The translations under genes and the position numbers were made by a program. A stretch of 64,000 nucleotides of DNA from Ciona savignyi. Its lineage: Eukaryota > Chordata > Ascidiacea > Phlebobranchia > Cionidae. The DNA is taken from NCBI GenBank assembly GCA_000149265.1, contig CH003364.1:2640359-2704358 (forward strand), written 5' to 3'. Shown here piece after piece: positions 1-15,000 of this stretch. Positions within the stretch are counted from its first letter, which is position 1. Every line of letters starts with the position of its first letter. The notes under the pieces were generated by a model. That model worked only from the letters and a program-made list of their open reading frames with translations. It was not told the origin of the DNA and ran no database searches.

Positions 1-3000
1 ACCGGGCTTAACACTGAGAACAAGCCGAATGCAAACTGGTACTTGCGAGTGTTTGGAAATGAAATGTTCTACAGAAACAGCCGAGACAGTGCACCACTAA
101 CTGCTGAGAGTGGATCAGTCAACATCTTACCACTGATGCAGCAACTGGCTGAGGTAATTTTGTGTTTGTGTCTATTATACAGTATTCTCCCCACCTGATT
201 GAATGTTCAGTTATCAATATAAAGCTGTTTGGGTCATAATCTTTTGATATGAAATAACACTTCCAACAAACAACATTTCCGTTTCTCCCATCAGGGCGGT
301 GAATACCACTACCACGATGATTCATTGATCGTAAACAGTGCCCATGTTCTACCAACTGGTGTTGGTCTGCCACTCACTGTTGCTTTCAATGGCTCCGCAA
401 GTATTGACGTTAATGCTAACGGGAGACTTGATATGACCGGCCTCTTCGGCCAATCACCACAACTCTCAGTAGTGGGATCCATCTTGCCAAGGTTTGTTCG
501 GATTTTCATTGAAAGTAAAATAACATTATCTGTATAATGTGGTAGCTAATATTGTCAGCGATAATTGCATTGATTCTGTGTGAAAGCAGCCTTGGCTTGA
601 AGTTTTTCTTTTCGTAAATTTGTTCCTTTGTCATTTCAGAGCTGTTATCTACATGACTGGCTCAATGACAATCGATGCGCATGTACACCGAAGTGGTATC
701 GCCACCGAATCAGCCGCTGAAACATCATGGACACTTGGTGGAAGTGTTTCATTGGAACGGGGACAAAGATTGAGCATGAGACTTGACGCTCCTTTCGAGA
801 GAAACACAGTTTTCCGATTCTCGTAAGTTAACAACTAACTACAGTATCATAAATCTACATTATAGTTTTCTCAGCACAATTTCTGGTTACTCTGGTTACT
901 AAACCATTCTAACATAAGCTAAAACTAAATTAACCTACTTGGCATTTAAATCACTTGATTTCTAACTGAATTACTTAATGCCCAATATACTTTATTTATT
1001 TCAGGCATAAACTAATGACAATTGCTGGCAACGAAGTTACTACGATGGTGGACGATAGGTTGGGATATGCTCGTGATACATGCACAACAGAATACGCAGG
1101 ACACCGAATGTGCTACAACTACTATCACATGTCAGGCACTGTAAGTAAATTTGTGAAGAATGTTTGTTTATACTTTATTGACAAAATGGTATATGGTTTC
1201 AGTATATAGACAGAAATATCTTAAAAAGTCCAGAAAGTCAAGTTTAAAAAATTACTTTGATACAAGTCAAATCTAATAAATCTTTAACGATAAATGGTAA
1301 AATTTACTGGACAAGAACATGAACGATGGTTTAAGGATTAATTTTGATTTTTTTCTTTCTCGCCAGAACCCAATTTTCCCAGTCGAATCTCCAGTTGTCA
1401 TCTCAGCCTACCTTGAGAAAACTGATCTTGGATTTGACCATTACATTTTGGACGGTACCTACACGCCAACCTACACCGTAAGCAATCAGTACCTTAAATC
1501 CAGCAGTTCCACCTTAATAGGGACTTTTTTTTTTTATATTGCATAACTGATACTAAATCTAACTAAAATATTTATAAATTTCTCTGGTAAGAACAGGAAG
1601 ATAATCCACTCTTTTTTGTTTCTGCTACAGAATGGCATGATTCCATCTGCTCTTGAGGCGACCTTGATCATGGACACTCCCAACTCGAATGTGAACAGAA
1701 GAACCACATTAGACATCACATACAACACAGAAGACATGACGATGTCTGCCAGATTTGCAAGGCCTGGTACTGATGTTCGCTTAGATGGTAAGTTGGTAAT
1801 CTACAATTTTTTAATAATCATTTTTTTCAATCTTTTTTCTCTAAAATTAAAAAAATCAAATTAATTCAGTTTAAACCTGTTTTTGCATTTTAACTAATCT
1901 TTAGTTGCTGAAACTCTTTACATTTTAGGTTTAATGGAAAATTCCCCGAACGCAGTGACTGCTTCACTTACATACAACAAAAACGGAGCCCAGACTCAAT
2001 TCAGGGTATGCTTAAGAACTCTATATGGTAGCTTTTAATGATTAATATATTTTTCATCAAAACTTCTCCGTTTAGTGTTCCTTGGTGTAAATTACATAAA
2101 ATGCACATGTAAGTTTAAGTTTTTTCGTTGTTTTGGATTAAAAAACTCTTTTTTAGACTGTTCTTGAGAAATCTCGCAGTGGAAACGAGCACCAATGGTC
2201 GACTCTGACTACTTTGCAAACCCCAACTAAAACAATCACCGGGAACGCTGTGATGATCATTGACCCACAGCGCCGAGCTGTTCTCAATATGTCATTGGAT
2301 AATGTGATGCCAACACCTATTTCACTGCACTGTAAGTTGAGTTTTATAATTCTATGGCATTGTGTTGTCTCTGTATTAAAGTAAATTATGTTATTGCCCT
2401 TGTTGTGGATTTGACTGCGAATCCAGAACTAAGGTTTATTTCATATTTTACATTTCATACTGATTTTATTTGGACTTCAATAAAAAAATTTAAATAAATA
2501 TCATTTTCACAAAATTATAGCATTAAACACAATTCAACTTATCACACAAACCTCAACAACTCTATTCATCAGTGAACCTCCAAGACAACACAGAGGATCA
2601 GAGCAGAAGGCTGAGGTACTCCGGATCAGTGGATGTTGGTCTTCCAGGAGTGATGGAGAGTGGACTCCGATTCAACATGAACATCAAGCCAAAATCCGAT
2701 GTTTTCATCTTTGGACTCAACTACGCCTTTACTGGCATGGAAGAAGAAAGGTTTGATTAAAAAAATTGTGTCTTGATTCCATGGTCAAGTTTATATAAAG
2801 TGATGTTAAGACTATTTATTAAATACCCTGCAAGAATACTTCTCTTGTTTTACATAAATACTAGACTAATTTTTGAACAGTGATATTATCAGCATTTATT
2901 CAACAAAAACTGTTCTTAGTTTAATGTAACCTTTTAACATACAATTTTAAACAAGAGTGCGATTAACTGGTCTTTTATCTTGTAGATTTTACTTTCACCA

Positions 3001-6000
3001 CAAGCGCCGTGACCACTCCACATCTTCACTCACATCTTGGGATGCGGAGCAGAAATTTACGTTCACCCGGTTCCCCTCCTTCAACCACCATGTGGAGATC
3101 TCCTACAGCAATGCACCCGGGGCTCTTTCTTCGAATGTGAAGATTGGATACGGACGCCACGCTGGACAAGATGGAAACACCAGGTACATGCAAGTGGGGC
3201 AGGACTTCTCCTACCAAACAAGCTCGGCAAACAGAGAACTTCAGGGAAGAGTTGAGATCCTTGTTCCGATGATGAGTGTGAATTATGTCGCTGATATCAA
3301 CCACTCCGACAGCCCAACTTCAGTTTCAACCAGAATCAACGTGGGAAGCTATGGAATGCAATTCTCCATGAATGACAGAACAGCTTTGACTGGACTGTTG
3401 AACAAAGACATCAGTTTACAGATACCAACACCGTGGGGTACCTTCCACGCCACAGATAGCATTGTAGAAACATCGCGCAATGTCTACCAGATCAACGGAG
3501 AATTGGGAGTTGGTGGCACAAATGAACTGTCGATGTCCGGTGAGACGACCATTGTGAATCAAGCCGACTTGAAGAGTATCAACATCCGAGTATACGGAAG
3601 TGACAACCAGGACTTGTTCCGTGCATCATCCGTCAATAGGTTCCTCCAGCCAGCCGGTTTCAGCACTGAAAACAGCTTGGAGTCGAACTTCAACAACTTG
3701 ATCATGGTTAATCTTCGTCACGAAGGCGCGAAAGAGGGTGGATTCGAATCAAACCTCATGCTTAAACACAACCCGGATAAATACCTGGAAATCTCCATCG
3801 ATTCTGAAAACATGGACACAGTGAAGAGGTTGGCTCGCGTCAGCTTTAAAGATCATGTTGGTGTCACCAGGTTTGTCCAACTGCAAGCTGCAAAGTCAAA
3901 CTTGGAGAACAATGGAGCGACCACTTTCCACGCAAACGCTTCATTCACCAACAACATCCCAGCCATTAGTGTGAAGAACCTTGCAGGGAGAATGGAGGTC
4001 ACGAACTCACCCAGCAACTCAGCAGTCCACACCTCAGTGCTCTTGAACGATGCTGAGTTAGTTGGAGCAGACGCCACCCACAGCTACACCATCCAGGATT
4101 CTGACACCGTGCACACCGGCGTCGTGGTGCAACTGCGCCAAGCAGCCTCCCAAGCATATCCACGACGACTCCAGCTCAACACTGATGTTACCAACACCAT
4201 TTCATCTGGTCACACTGTCTCCGCACATCTCACTCAAGACGGACAGGAAAAACTGGCAACAACTTTCACAATCAGAGAGGACAATAGAAATTTCCGAGGT
4301 GAAGTTCAACAGTCGTACAATGCTAACCTTCCAAGCGACGCAACATTTGATGCTACTATCCTCCCCAATGGAATCAACATAGATTTGGAAGTCGATCGCA
4401 GCTCTGGCAGATTGAACTTGGTGAAGAACCGCGACTCCAGTGTTACCCTTACCATGAGCCACAGCAACCGCATGTTGGTTGATCAAGGAGTTCCAAGAAG
4501 TGTGCTGGCAACACTGACCTGGGGAGAACTGAGAGGAGGACAGGTCGGAGTGATGTTGAGTGGAAACGTGAACCGGGAAGACTTCAGCATGAAGTTGGCA
4601 TATTCCACCTCTGAAGATCAACCATTCTACGTGGCAGCTATTGTTGCTCATGAAGTGCGAACCTTGGAATCTCTACCGCAGATCAGGTTGGTTGTTCGTG
4701 TCTATGGCACCACAGGAAACGGTGGATTGGAAGCATACTTCAATGTGGATGATCGGCAGATGTGGTCGCTATCTGCCACTCGTGAGGGACAAGTTCTTCA
4801 GTTTTCAGCTTTGCAAACCTGCGCCATTATGACAGCTATGCATATCCCTGGAACCATCAAAGCAATCTATAAGACAATTGTAACCACTGCCGATATCACC
4901 TACCTGGCGTCTATGAAGGTGAATGAATTGTTCACTGAGGGATCAGTTGTCCTTGCAGCTGACTCATTACGGCTTCAATACTTCTCCAACTGCACTTGCA
5001 TCGGAGGCCAGTTTGATGTGCAATTCAACTACCCACAGGACCGCACGGGAGGAACCATAACCCTCAGACTAGCAGACAGCAGGCAAGCCACAATCAGCGC
5101 CGAATTCTCTAAACCTTTGGATCTTTCCGTTAACTGGGACCAGAGTTTGTATGTGGTTGAAGAGATGCCCAACCTTCCAAGAACTGGATTGATGCAACTC
5201 ACACTCTCGCCAACATCAGCGACAATCCGAGGAGAGTACAATGACTACAGAGTCAGGTTGACCGGCGCCACTAGTGATATCAGCTCACCAGACATGATGG
5301 TCTTCGATTGGACACTGGAACAGAATATCACACCTGAATTTTCTTCGCTTACAACCCACCACGAGATCAGTTTCGTACCAGGTTCAATTTCAAACAACGC
5401 CGAGTATTCCTTTGACAACGGCTTGGATCGATTTGTTAAGATGTCAGCTGGATATGGTGAAACGGAAGGGGAGGAAAATGGTATCCAGATCAATGTGGCT
5501 TACTCCCACAATGAACCAAGCTTGACTACTGCTGGAGTGCCTGAAGATATCAAGGTTGTTGTCTCGGGAACTCCAATTGGAATGGGATTCACTGGAGCTG
5601 TGGTTGCCACTGTTGACAGAAACATGAGAAAGATTCAGCTCACTACTGGGATCGATATGCCAACGAAAACTGTCCGATTCAGCTTCAGCCACGACCTTTC
5701 TTCTCTGAGTGAACTGGGAGTGTTCAACAATCTTACAGCTCATGTGCAATGTACACCAACAGTGAGAGATGGGGAATATCGCCTTGAAACACGTGGCTTC
5801 GTGCAGGTCAATGAAGATCAATACTCTGCAAGTCTTGGAGGTTCATTCGTCAACAGCCCAGATGATAGCCGTGTACGTGTGACAACTGATGCTTCACATG
5901 AAATCCCGATCCTCTACGCACTCAACATTCCACAGAGATTGCAAACCAACACTGTGATAGAATATGGAATGTCCAACGGCCTATCTGGCAGTTCCTCCAT

Positions 6001-9000
6001 CGCCAGTACAGTAACTCGCACCATGTACAACCCAGACACCGAGGAAACCACTGATGTTGTGAACTACGTGAACGCCCGTGCCCATGTTGAGCTGTTCAAC
6101 TACAACCTAGCACTTTCCGGAAGCCACGATTTCGATGTGTCATTCATGCCACACAACATCAAGTACGAAATCGCCGCAGCTGGCTCAGGTACCCAGGGCA
6201 CCGGTATTTTGTACAAATCCCTCATGATGGCAGTTACAGTTGACGGACGGAAACAAATGGCATCTGTTACTTTGAACCAAAATCAGAATGAGCGATCCTT
6301 CTACCTTTCATCATCGCATAACGTAACTGCAGTCTACAAATATGGAATTCCCGGCAACATGTCAATCAGCATCCGCAGGATTGATGATTACAATGCAGAT
6401 GTGAGCCTTGTCTACGACACTGCAAAGAAAAGCGTCGGTTTCAAATTTGACTACGACGGGCACAGAAACAAAGTGGTGTTCTATGTCAACCACAACTTTG
6501 ACACCTTGGTGCAAATGTTCTACATTCCAAAGAGCATGGGCTTTGAAACCTTTTTGACCAAAACAGTGAGAAACGCAGACTGGGACTTGAAATATGTATG
6601 GGGCCCACTTGTAAAAGTTGGTCATGTAACAGTGACCTGGGAACCGGACTTCAGTGCTGTCAGTTACCGAATCCGACAAAACATCACCGCTGAAGATAAC
6701 TGGTACTTTCCCCGGAACTCGCAAATGGCATTCGTAAGCAACTACTTTGACCGCGGATTCAATTTTAGGCTCTCTGCCTTTAGCAAAGTTGTAACCTTGA
6801 CTTACGACACTTCAGCCACGGCTGATATGCCAGTAGCAGCCAGAATCACTTTGACACAGAACTATGACCTTGTGAAGTTCCCCAGAACAACTTCAGTTGA
6901 AGTTGATCTTGACCGAAGTGTGGCCAACACTGAAAAACTAATTCTCCATTTGTCCATGGACAGAGAGGAGAAACTGGCCACCACCATCACTGCCAAATAC
7001 AACTTGCAGCAACTTTCTGGGTCTGTGGCTGTACAGAATCAGCAAGAGTTTGTCACCAACGACATTTTCCCATCCAGTATTGATTTCTTTGCCAACTGCA
7101 GTGTTAACTACGAATTCACCAGCTATGTCACCCTAGAGCGAGATGACCTTCCACGGTTCATGGCCTCTGTGAAAACCGGCGTGAATGTTGCTGAAAACTC
7201 TGCATCCGCTGAGTTTATACACAGCCAGCGAATCTGGAAGAAAGCTGGTGTCCCAAAGAAGGTGCAACTCGATATAAGCTACAACCCCGAAGAGAAATCT
7301 GTGGACATCGCAGTCAGGCTTGGACGCAACCGCAACAACATCAGAGCAACTGCTGATTACAGGTTAACTTCTGATTTATTTTATGGCCACCTGGAAGCTT
7401 CACATGACTTTGAAAACACACAAATCCCAAGTTTCAACCAGGCTTCTGTCTTGTTGGAAAAGGGAGCAACATCTTTCGGTGCAAATTACAACGTTACTTT
7501 GGGTTCCATAGTTGTCACACATAGTGTAGAAGGCATGTTTACAAGAACTGACACTTCATTCACTGGAAAATTCGAAAACCGTCAATACAGTAACGTCCTT
7601 GAAACCGTGTTGCCCCACACAGTTGGTGCACTTGTTTCCGCTGATTGGACAAATGGCTTCACCAGTCTCATGACAACCACGTATGGTGACAAAACCACCA
7701 AGCTTCGATTAACAAGCAACATGGTAACCAATGCTGAGCTTAACTTCAGACATAACTGGGAGTTTTCGCCAAACAGCTTGCGAATTATCCTCACAAAACC
7801 AGCTGATGAGCAATCCGTGAACATGGCTGTAAATATTGATGGAGTTGAACGACAGATTGAAGCTTCAGGGTCATTCAATGAAGGTAGAGGCGATGCACAG
7901 TTCATGCATAACTTCGAAGGAACTCAAATCCCACAGATGGTCACATTGTCTGGAAACTACAGAATGAAGCCCGATATGTATGTGCAAATCCACGCAATGA
8001 TTGATGGCCAGGAACACACCTTCTCCGGAGGCTTCGAACCACTCGATGGCGGATTCCGCATCACTTCCACCCTGCTCGATGACATCACAAGAACCGCTAC
8101 TTTCCGACGAAACCTTGTACCTGGTGGTTTCTCGTTTAACTTGGACCACAATATCCCAGAACTAGTGAACTACGTCCCAGGTACAATTGGTGCATCTGCA
8201 AGTGCTCGGCTCAACCCCAGACCCAACATCACCGCATCATTCCACCAAGCAACTCGTACCCGTGCTTTCACAGCTGAAGCTGACCTCACAGCTCTTCGAT
8301 TTTCATTCAACCATGATTTCGAGATGATCCCACTCCCACGATCAGTTAACCTTGAAATGTCAGGAAGCATGTCACCTGTGTCCGGGTCTGTCACTCTTAC
8401 TATGGATGGCCAGCAGAGAGTACTTTCTGCATCTGTGGACCCCAACAACATGGTTGCCAACATGATGAACAGCTTCCCGCAAATTCCACTTCCCGAGTCA
8501 CTCAGTGTGTCTCTTAGAGGATCAGCTTCACCACTTAGTGGTGGAATTACTGTTAACCTCAACGGATTGGAACGTACCATGGACGCGGAGATGGACACCA
8601 CAAGAATGCGTGGCCGAATCCAGCAAAGTGTGGCAGAACTTAACTTCGTTCCAAGAGACATTGTTTTTGGTGTGAGTGGCAGTGCTCAGCCGCTGTCCGG
8701 TGAAATCTATCTTACCATGGATGGCCTTGAAAGACGCGCTGGTGGATCCATGAACCGACCAGGTGGCATTATATCTGTTTTCCACACAGTTCCTGAGCTC
8801 TCATACATCCCAAGAAACATTAGCTTCCGAATGAGTGGCAGCATGCAACCGTTGAATGGACAACTCAGCCTCACCATCGATGAAGTGGAGAGAAGTGTCA
8901 GCGCAGAAGTGAACACCCGCAGCATTTTCGCTCTCACTCATTCAGTACCCGAAGTCGAGCCCTACATTCCCCGCCACATCTCCATTTCCGGCGGATTCAC

Positions 9001-12000
9001 TGCCAACTCTGGTCGCCTCGCAGTTCAATACGATGTTAACCGTGTGACGAAATCTGTTAACTTGGGAGCCACCTTTACCGCCAACCACCTGCGCCTTCAA
9101 GCCTCCCAAAGCGTGAACACGGCCCGAAACGTGCCTCGGCAGATCGTCGTGGAACTTTCTGGAAGTATGGAGAACAAAAACTTCACGGTTTTGGTTGATG
9201 TTGATGAAATAAGCTTTGATTTGAATGGTGAGGTTTACACTGGTGCAAGAGATGGCTGGTATGGCATCTCCCTTACATCACTCAACAACATTCCCGCTTT
9301 TACTGAAACCTTTGCCCTGCCACGCAACATGGAGACAACGTTAAAGGCACGGAAGGATGGTCCTTCATACGAGCTAGCAGCCACAATCAACCTTTTCCAA
9401 GATCATGACTACACATCACTGACCACCTTCACTCCTATCAAAACACGCTTGGAAAAAGCAATCCGTGCTTCCTACGAACACCACTACAGTGGAATGACAC
9501 GCAGTGTTGGTGGTTCTGCCACTGTTTCAACTGATGATGAAGGCCACTACACAATGACTGTCAACGGCCAGCAAAGCCAACCAGAAAGGCGCCAAATGCA
9601 GACAACTGTCACAGCTTCAGCTACTGCGGCTACCTTCTCAGGATCTCACAACATCCCAGAGTTCACTGCAATTGGCATTCCAACTGAACTAAGAAATGGA
9701 CGTGCATCTGTGTCGGTGGACAGAGAAGCCAATACAGCTCGTGTAGCAGCCCAGGCAACTATCGAAGGCACAATTTACGGCTACTCATTGGATCTTTCCT
9801 CTGAAATACAAGGAGGGAGAATGATCTTCAATGCAATTGAGAAAGTTCGAAATGCCGAGATGAACAAGCGCAATGAAGGCACAATAACCTACAATCAGGC
9901 TGCTAATGGTGACATTGTAACTGGTGCCGCATGGAATGTTCGAGATTTGTCGACTTCAGTTACTGAGGTTGATGAGGAAGTTTTACTTGAACTTCGAATT
10001 GCTCCAGCCACCTCCTCATCCATCACACTAAATGTCCGACATGCACTGCTGAATGAGATCGGTGTACCGCGCCAAACCAGCCTTACCCTCGTTAACCGTG
10101 AGCCAAGAATCCCTAGTGTGAACTGGATTGCAACATTCCAGATGGACGAGATGTCACTTGTCTCCACCACTGAGTTCCACATGTCCAATGAACTCCCATT
10201 CCATGTGGACTTCAAGTGGACAATGGGCAACACAATCTCCTACTTGACCGATCTGTCAGTGCCAAGCTCCATGTCCGTTCTGTATGCAGCCAACTATAAC
10301 AAATCACCAAGGGAAACAACTCTCGACGGCAAATTGGAAGCCAACTATAACAGCATGAGGTTCTCTTACAATATAACCGAACATCTCCGTCAAAGCAGTG
10401 GGGAAATTGTACAATTTATGGTACATAACATCGATGCATTGAGTCCATATCTCCACAATTCCAAATATGTTGAGAACGTACACTATTGTTGACAATGTTC
10501 TAACCATTAACCAGCGTGTATCAAAGGGTGAATTGTTTGACAACCTTTGGCACTTCACCTTAGTGTTGAACATCATTTCTGGGGAGTTTTCTGCAACCTA
10601 CATGTAGGATGATATGGGCTACGATTTTGTCTTCAGAATGACAAAGGAAACTGAGAGATCAGACATGAGTATCACGCTCACCCAGGGAGAAAACAGCCTC
10701 ATTCTTATGACTTACACCTTGACACCTACCAGTTTCGTGTCAACTGCAAACAATCACTTAATATCACCTGAATTGGACGTCAACTTTTCAACAGAATTTG
10801 CCCAAGCCGGCCAGATTGAAATGTCCTTAACATCAATGCTTGAACTTGCTGGTGTCCAGCACTCACTGGAAGGACATGACCAGATCACTTTCTCTGAAGA
10901 GCAAGTGGGCTGGACCACCACCAATGGACCTACAATGGTGCGAGAGGGTGCCTCTCTCAACTTGGAATCCACAATGACTGGACGTAGAAACGAGAACCGT
11001 GGCTCCATCACTTACTCAATGACAAACAGGAAGGTCATTCCGAATGTCCCGAAAAGAACATCACTCACCATTCGATCCACCCCAGAATCCATGAACGCCA
11101 ATTTGGCCTATGGTCAAAAACGACTTGGATGGGAAATGTCTGCGGAAGCAACTGAGTCGTATACTTTCAACGCTCACGTTACTCAGGAAAATTTCAAGAC
11201 CTTAAGGAAAATGAGTGTTCCAGGGGACATGCAGTTTGTGTCGGTGTACGGTCCAAGCTCAATGCGAGCTTCAGCCAGTATGGATGAAGTCAATGTATTG
11301 GAGGTTAACTATGGAACAGCTGAACCTGTCTTAAGAATCAGCAACTTGGCTGGTGATGCACTGTTCATGGTGACCGGCACATACACTTTGACTCCAGATA
11401 AGTCTTTCACAGCACATGTGTTGTGTTCACCTTTGGAAGTTGACACCACCATCTCATCTGAGCTGCTCGCTTTCCAACGAGCCTCCGGAAACTCCACATT
11501 CGAGTTCAGCGTACGCGACAACATAGGAAACCAGCAGTTCCGCATTGCAGCATACTTGCAGCCAACCTCAACTGAAGCACTTGACTTCGTTGGAGAAGTA
11601 TCGGCAACTTCAAGTTACCTTGCCTTGCCATTCACCAGCAGGTTGTACGCCCGTTCCACAATTGATTCATCTGCGCAAGGTGGTACCCATGTCCTTAAGA
11701 TGAGTCTCGATGACTCTGAGATCTCAATCAGGGATACATACACTCCAACGGACATTACAGTGACAGTACGTCAGCCATATGCGGCTCTCCCACAGGAAAT
11801 TGTCATTGAAGGGTCAATGGCAGCACAGGATGACTACAGAGTAAAAACACTGGACGTTACCTGGGGAAGTGACGACAACGTACATGTGGAAACCAGATCA
11901 AAATGCGCAGCCTTGCTAAACGATTACTCCATCAGCATCAGTCTGCCATCTGCGGCAAGGTTCTCGGAATTTAATGCCAAATTTCTGCTCGACCAAATGG

Positions 12001-15000
12001 CTACCACAGATAAATTCATTGTTCAACTGAACTCAAATCTTGACCAATTTGCACTTGGAATCAATACATCATACACTGGAGTCTTGCCCAATTACTACGG
12101 AGCTCACGATCTTGAAGTTGACATAATTCAACCAATCTTTTTCTCCGTTCCAAGAATTTTCAAAACTAAGGGACAGATGGAGTTTTCCGCCACTGGACTT
12201 TACCACAGCGATTGGCGTATCACGTCCCAGACAAAGAAAGAGCTTGTTGTCCTGAGGAAAATGTTCACACCAACAGAGAACGGTTACAATCTGGAGTTCC
12301 TGTGGAAGCAGGGCTTCTCCCTGACACCTGGACGTTACATCTCCCTGATCAGTGATGGATCAAGTTCTGGAACTGGAGTACAAGGAAGAGCAAGTCTAAG
12401 CATTGATGCGCTGCCCACCATGTCTGGAAACATGCAGTACAACTCGGAATCTGATGACAGTTTCACCAACAATTCTGTTTCGGCTGCCCTTACCACAGGC
12501 CCTCTGTCGAAATGGCTGATCCTGCGCACGCTTTCTGTTGCTACCTGGTTCAAATCAGAATCGAACGACAGACAAACTGCTCCATCATTCGGTCTTACAG
12601 TGATTCCTGATGGACAAGAGTGGGTACTCAACGGTGCCTTCGAAAAGAGCTCGGGTCGCAGGTCTAACAAGGTTGAGGCTTCTTTTACCTTCAACCACCC
12701 GCTTGAACTCTTTTTGTTCCAAGTAACCCTGCCACGTGAAAACACTGGAAGCATCGCTGTTCTGAAGAGAGGCAAGGGAGCAAGTGTAGTCACTAAGTAC
12801 CGCAACAACCTCATGCAGGATGAGATGAAGATGACCACTCGATACCGAACTGGAAGCGCAGAAAACCTGTTCGAAGGCAGCACTGCCATTGAATCTGGTG
12901 CCAACAATGTCTTCAGTACCTCGGTCAACGTTGGTCAGGATGAGCCCAATAATGGCTACAACATCAACATGAGAATGACATGTCCATCATCAGGAATTGA
13001 CGGCAATGTAGTGCTTAACACCTTCAACTCTGTAGAGAGGATCGGCTTCTCTGCGATTGCCAAGGATTACAGCAACACCGTAAAGACCTGGGAGCGAAGA
13101 TTTGCGTACATGAAACAAACCAACATCATTGAGTTCTACCAGAATGGACCTGACATGTCAGAGCCTATCACTCTGAGAGGAGATATCAGTCAGGTTATTG
13201 CGCAAGCTAAGCAAGTGATGAGGAATCTCGCGGAAGATGCAAGCCACGTCCGATTGGAATTCCTGAAAGGAGTGACTGCAACTGCGGACGGCTACGACAT
13301 GAAACTTGGATACGCAATTGAAAATGATGCAACCTACACGATCCATCTTGGTTGTTGGGGCTCAGCCTGATAACATGTACGCTAAGTTGGAAACGAGGAT
13401 TAACAATGAGATTGATACCACAATTGCCCGTGCTGACATCAACTTGGCTGACGCACGTCTCATCCAGCTCAGATTCAGCGCTAATCCAGTGATCACCAAC
13501 TTCTTGTCAAAGATGATTGATGAAAGTGATGTCGAATTTACCCGTAAAGTCACCTGGCTGGCATCCAACGTCATCCAACTCCTGGAATCAGTGAAGACAG
13601 TCGTAACTGGCGATGAACAACTTTCAACCATCGTGAATGCATACGTCGACGGACTTATAGTTAAGGTTGAAAATGCCAGAGATGCAGCGATCCGTATTGT
13701 CACCAGTGCATCATCCAAACTCACTGGAGGAATCGGATCTTCTGAGCTCACTCTTGAGCAGCTGGTTAGAACTGGTATCACCAACTTGCTTAATAGCATC
13801 ACCGCACTCAAACAGACAGTCACCCAACCATTCGAGCAGCTTGTCCAGCAGTACTACGGTCAGTTCTTGACCCGCTTGAACACTGAGATGGCGGCATCCC
13901 TCGCGCCGGTGACAGCGGCGCTGCGCAAGATCCATGCCGGTGACCTCTTCATCGAGCTCGTCCAGGAAGCCACCGCCAACACATTGCGATTCGTGATGAC
14001 AAACGGGGAAGCAACACTCGTCGCATCCAGAGTTCCACTCACCGATTTGTTTGTTGTGACCAGCTCTGAAGTCATTTTCAATATTCCACTCAAATTTGAG
14101 GTAATATTATCATGTCCTATTTTTAAATAATATTTTCCGTCTACCTTAGCATAGTTTCAGACTCAAATAAAAATTCTGATCTTCTAACTTTATTATTTCA
14201 ATGCACCTTAAAGTAGTTTTATAGATTAATTTTAGCTTGATTGGAGTGCTCAAGAACCATACCCTCGAATGCCAAATATATTTCTTAGCAATCATTGTTT
14301 CAAACTCTTACATTGCACTAACCAACCAAACTTAATCCACAGCTTGATCATTTCACTCCCCTGCCAACATTGAGTGACATTCAAACCTGGATAGCTCAAA
14401 GTGCCTTCTCCATCCAAATTGACGAAACTGTGAACATGCTGTACTCATACGTTGATGATTACTACCGCGCCCGTGCAATAATGCTAATGCCAAGAGATGA
14501 AATGCTGCCACCATTCAAGGTAATACTATTAACTAGAAATCGAAGCGTAAAGCTTTCTATGTCATGTTATTAATGGGAGAAAAATACTAAACTTTTCTGT
14601 TATTTTCCAGGGTCATTCCTTCGTGTCCGGTTTCAAGCACTTCAGCACTTTCGACAAGCGATCCTACGACTTCTCCAGCGCCTGCGCCACCACCCACATC
14701 CTGGCGGCCGATCACAGGAACGGCAACTTCACCGTGTCACTTGCCTACGCAGACCCTGCACTCGAAAACTCGATGAACTCACTCGAGGTCATTGTGGAGA
14801 ACAGACGTGTGTCGATCTCCAGCGACTACAAGGTGCGGGTGGGAGACAGGATCAAGCAACTTCCACTCACCGTTGGAAAGGTAAGATTTTTAACTAAAAC
14901 CTAACGTTTCATCATTAAAACAATATGTGCTATTTCACTTTGTATGTGGGTAGTTTACGTAGCAAGTTTACGTAGCGTGTGTGGGTAGTTTACATAGAAA

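Noticed and set aside
3026-13346. Long open frames on the minus strand and in other plus frames inside the giant exon
   Set aside because: They are shadows of the lipid transfer protein frame: they overlap strong coding, have no splice logic of their own and resemble no family.
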